Shown here: piece by piece, positions 7,929-10,000 of the stretch
How the letters are laid out: every line of letters begins with the position of its first letter
Position numbering within the stretch: the first letter of the stretch is position 1
Source of the DNA: Acephala macrosclerotiorum
Taxonomy: Eukaryota > Ascomycota > Leotiomycetes > Helotiales > Mollisiaceae
Length of the DNA stretch: 10,000 nucleotides
Direction of reading: 5' to 3'
NCBI GenBank assembly: GCA_014904845.1
Contig: MU120014.1
Location: 1 to 10,000, forward strand
Program-made: the position numbers and the translations under genes
Notes under the pieces: generated by a model
What the model saw: the letters and a program-made list of their open reading frames with translations, nothing else
Told to the model about the DNA's origin: nothing
The model's database searches: none

Positions 7929-7930
7929 TA

Positions 7931-7985
7931 CAGTCATATTCCTGGAATGTGTCGTTTTGCTTTTTTTTGCCGAGAAACATCAATT
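7931..7985 (+). repeat. Left terminal inverted repeat of the TA-flanked element
   Basis: It matches the reverse complement of 9238-9292. The first 24 bp are identical; later differences are nearly all transitions, with the left copy carrying T where the right copy carries C in several places. It contains the palindrome ATTCCTGGAAT. Confidence 0.85.
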
Positions 7986-8136
7986 TTTAAAAAAAACATC
8001 GAATAAAATTAAACTCTTTAATATTTTAATAAATAAAAATTATAAAAATTATTTTATAATATTATAATTATTATTATAATAATAATAATAATTTAAATAA
8101 AAAAATTTAATTTTTTTTAAAAAACGTTTAATAGTT

Positions 8137-8500
8137 TTTTATTTATTTATATATTATATATTATTTTTTAATACTTATAAATAAATAATTTAATATTATA
8201 TAAATATAAAATTTATTTTATAAATTTATAATTATTTTTAATATATTTATTAAATATTTAAAAAAAAAAAAAAAATTAAATTATTATTAATAACTTTTTA
8301 ATTAATTTATAATATTTAATAATTTATATTAATATTAAATTATATTATAAATTTTATTTTATAAATTTTAATTAATTTTTTATAATAATTTAATAATTTA
8401 AATATTTTTAAAAATTTAAAAATAATATTTTATTTATTTATATATTATATATTATTTTTTAATAATTATTTTCGATATATTTATTAAATATTTAAAAAAA
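8137..8500. repeat. Direct repeat pair inside the AT-rich element
   Basis: A 37-bp stretch at 8137-8173 recurs exactly at 8428-8464. A following block of about 39 bp (8228-8266) recurs at about 8463-8500 with two differences (TA against CG). The first copy carries about 56 extra bases between the blocks. This suggests an internal duplication followed by an indel. Low sequence complexity raises the chance of false matches, but the exact 37-bp run supports real duplication. Confidence 0.65.
8311..8379 (+). repeat. Left arm of an internal 69-bp perfect inverted repeat
   Basis: This stretch is the exact reverse complement of 8886-8954. Similarity continues on both sides to about 8278-8445 against about 8840-9010, with an 18-base insertion in the right arm. 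The arms lie about 500 bases apart, inside the terminal repeats. Confidence 0.75.
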
Positions 8501-8885
8501 TAAAATTTTTATTTTTTTTTAATTATTATTAATAAATTTTTAATTAATTTATATTAAATTTTTTTTCTAATTTTTATATATTATATTATATTAATAATAT
8601 TATTTTCAAAAAAGTATTATAATAATTTCAATATATATATAAATAAATTTAATTAAAAAATTTATAAAAATATAAATAAATATAAAAAAGAATTTAATAA
8701 GAATTTATTTTTTATTTTAATAAAATATTAAATTATTATATAAAATTAATAAAACTTTATTTTATAAATTGTTTATTTAAACTTAATATAATTATATATT
8801 ATTAAATATAAATTTTTTAATAAATATTATAAATAAATAAAATATTATTTTTTATTAAAATATTTAAATTATTATATTATTATAT

Positions 8886-8954
8886 AAAATTAATTAAAAT
8901 TTATAAAATAAAATTTATAATATAATTTAATATTAATATAAATTATTAAATATT
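8886..8954 (-). repeat. Right arm of the internal 69-bp perfect inverted repeat
   Basis: It mirrors 8311-8379 exactly. An extra 18-base segment (about 8955-8972, containing TTTCTAATAAA) follows before similarity resumes. A 69-base exact match is hard to explain by base composition alone, even in A/T-only DNA. Confidence 0.75.
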
Positions 8955-9058
8955 AAATTTCTAATAAATATTATAAATTAATTAAAAGATTATTAATAAT
9001 AATTTAAAAAAAAATATTTATTTTATATAATATTAAAATTTTATTAATAAAACTTTAA

Positions 9059-9120
9059 ATTTTTTTTTTTTTTTAATTTTTAATTTTAGTTTTAATTTTA
9101 ATTTTAATTTTTTAAATTTT
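9059..9120. repeat. Poly-T and degenerate TTTTAA microsatellite
   Basis: A run of T at about 9059-9074 leads into repeated TTTTAA units with one G interruption up to about 9120. It lies within the AT-rich element and probably arose by slippage. Confidence 0.75.
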
Positions 9121-9237
9121 AAATTATAAAATTTAAATATTATATTAATATTATTCAAATATCAAGTTTTTTTATTAAAATATAAGAGCGTTGTTGAGAT
9201 TTAATTTTTTATTAATTTTAATAACGCATTTTTAAAA

Positions 9238-9292
9238 AATCGGCATTTTCCGGCAAAAAAAGCCGAAGCGACACATTCCAGGAATATGACTG
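9238..9292 (-). repeat. Right terminal inverted repeat of the TA-flanked element
   Basis: It is the inverted copy of 7931-7985 and keeps more G and C, including a hairpin CGGC-A7-GCCG at 9251-9265. It is the better guide to the ancestral end sequence. Confidence 0.85.
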
Positions 9293-9294
9293 TA

Positions 9295-9393
9295 CTAAGG
9301 TCTTAGGCTTTCATCTGCTAACCAAGCCACGTATGTGGCTGTTACAACACTTGTGCTTCCTGCTACTTGCAGACCGAAGTATTCGATATCCAT
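9295..9393 (-). other. Short minus-strand open frame ending at the element border, possible separated upstream exon
   Basis: From ATG 9393-9391 the frame reads MDIEYFGLQVAGSTSVV and TATYVAWLADESLRP, stopping at TAG 9295-9297, right against the TA duplication. It lies on the same strand as the gene remnant at 7465-7928, on the far side of the element. If the element and one TA are removed, the two frames do not join directly, so an intron, an indel or a different exon is needed. It may also be chance. Confidence 0.3.
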
Positions 9394-9481
9394 TGTGCTG
9401 CAAGACTTTGTGAGACTAGTGTAGTCTTTCTATGGTTCTAAAGATTCATAGGACAGCAGAATACCTTCTTCCGCCACCATG

Positions 9482-9700
9482 TCATGAAGCTTCTTTTGCG
9501 ACCCCACTACCCTCTGTCGGAACATTTGTGCCCTCCCGGGCGGTCGTTACTCCATCTTGGTTGCTAGCTTTGTCTTCCTTGCTCATCGAGCTTTGAACGA
9601 CTTGCTCTTCCTTCTCGTCTACAGTCACCTCCGTTAAGTTCCCGTGATTTGCCGTTTTACCACCAAAAGTTACAGGTAACACTTCAAAGTTTACCCACAT
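9482..9700 (-). other. Minus-strand open frame of 72 codons, unrecognised gene fragment
   Basis: It starts at ATG 9700 with a TAG just upstream and reads MWVNFEVLPVTFGGKTANHG, then a hydrophilic, E-, K-, T- and S-rich stretch ending GSGVAKEAS at TGA 9482-9484. The TGA follows a serine codon and could be CGA mutated by RIP; the frame then continues HGGGRRYSAVL. A GTATTC donor-like site near 9448 and a TTGCAG acceptor-like site near 9398 could link it to the ATG frame at 9393. No family is recognised. The composition is coding-like, unlike the AT-rich DNA to its right, so it may be the 5' part of the gene cut by the element. Confidence 0.35.
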
Positions 9701-10000
9701 CTCCGCCTAATTACTAGATATCTGAGTCGCGGGATCTTTTAATTAGAGCATTACGCATATTTCTTCTAAGTTTTAATAAAATGGCAAGTAGATTCCCGGT
9801 AAATTTTGGGCTAGTAATAAAAGGGTTGAGTAAAATGATGCAATTCGCTAATAAACTCGCTTAAATATTGCATTCTCTGAGTTTAACACTCTACTTCTCT
9901 ATTAAGACGTTAAATGAAATACAATCCGAGGAAGCAATTTAATTAGAATTGTTCGAAATACTTGGGATTTTAATTCTTGTGTATTTTTAAAAGGTGGTTA
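9701..10000. other. AT-leaning sequence with no gene seen
   Basis: These 300 bases are T- and A-rich but not as extreme as the element interior. Stops are frequent in all frames, and no repeat or RNA gene is apparent. It could be promoter sequence of the minus-strand fragment at 9482-9700 or old RIP-mutated DNA. Confidence 0.5.

Larger units (their letters stand above)
7931..9292. mobile_element. 1,362-bp TA-flanked inverted-repeat element (Tc1/mariner-like ends) with an almost GC-free interior
   Basis: The ends at 7931 and 9292 are inverted copies starting CAGTCATATTCCTGGAATGT, each flanked by TA (7929-7930 and 9293-9294). CAGT termini with TA duplication are the usual signature of Tc1/mariner transposons, and the size fits a mariner-type element. 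The two terminal repeats agree for the first 24 bp and continue to about 55 bp with mostly C/T and A/G differences, as RIP would produce. The interior holds no reading frame; I count about 23 G or C in 1,140 bases from 8041 to 9180. It contains long direct and inverted repeats. Either a transposase gene was erased by extreme RIP, or this is a non-autonomous AT-rich foldback element. The insertion separates a minus-strand gene into two parts. Confidence 0.8.

Noticed and set aside
7931..7983. Start codon at 7983 giving a lysine-rich N-terminus to the minus-strand gene
   Set aside because: The first codons lie in the terminal repeat of the inserted element, so they are not the native start.
7986..9237. 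Mitochondrial DNA inserted in the nucleus, as the source of the A/T-only stretch
   Set aside because: No tRNA, rRNA or mitochondrial protein motif is visible, and the TA-flanked inverted ends point to a transposon.
1..10000. tRNA, rRNA, CRISPR array or bacterial operon signals
   Set aside because: None seen; introns and composition indicate a fungal nuclear genome.

Overview
The window looks like a piece of a filamentous ascomycete nuclear genome with a history of repeat-induced point mutation (RIP). The evidence is: short introns with GT...AG borders and CTRAC-like branch sites, one gene per transcript, a mosaic of moderate-GC DNA and almost pure A/T DNA, and decayed genes whose stop codons mostly sit where one C-to-T (CAA, CAG, CGA) or G-to-A (TGG) change would put them. 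I cannot name the genus.

Layout. Bases 1-234 are the end of an AT-rich block, opening with ten perfect copies of a 9-bp repeat. A plus-strand gene follows. Its well-supported part is 761-2588, with two introns (1119-1181, 1398-1449); it encodes a low-complexity, basic, coiled-coil protein of unknown function. Protein-like sequence upstream (255-631) suggests a longer original N-terminus that is now hard to read as one frame. From 2589 to 4104 I see no gene. At 4108-4390 lies a 283-bp miniature inverted-repeat element (MITE) with long terminal inverted repeats (TIRs) and a TTA target duplication.

From about 4400 to 9700 all protein-like sequence is on the minus strand, and most of it is broken. 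It comprises two tandem, diverged copies of an unrecognised gene ending in a shared Cx4CRCxYxDxEKS motif (about 4400-4968 and 5180-6240), a decayed fungal sulfotransferase gene (6431-7437), and the 3' part of another gene (7465-7928). That last gene stops at a 1,362-bp inverted-repeat element (7931-9292) with TA target duplications and CAGT termini, as in Tc1/mariner transposons. The element's interior is about 98% A+T and carries long internal direct and inverted repeats. Beyond it lie minus-strand fragments (9295-9393, 9482-9700) that may be the separated 5' part of the interrupted gene, then 300 bases with no visible gene.

The decayed minus-strand genes may have formed a small accessory cluster: a sulfotransferase, two paralogues of an unknown family and a possible peroxidase-like gene. 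That grouping is inference from strand and proximity only. The most useful leads are the composition cliff at the element's ends, the unknown paralogue family, and the RIP-type inactivation of genes next to transposons.
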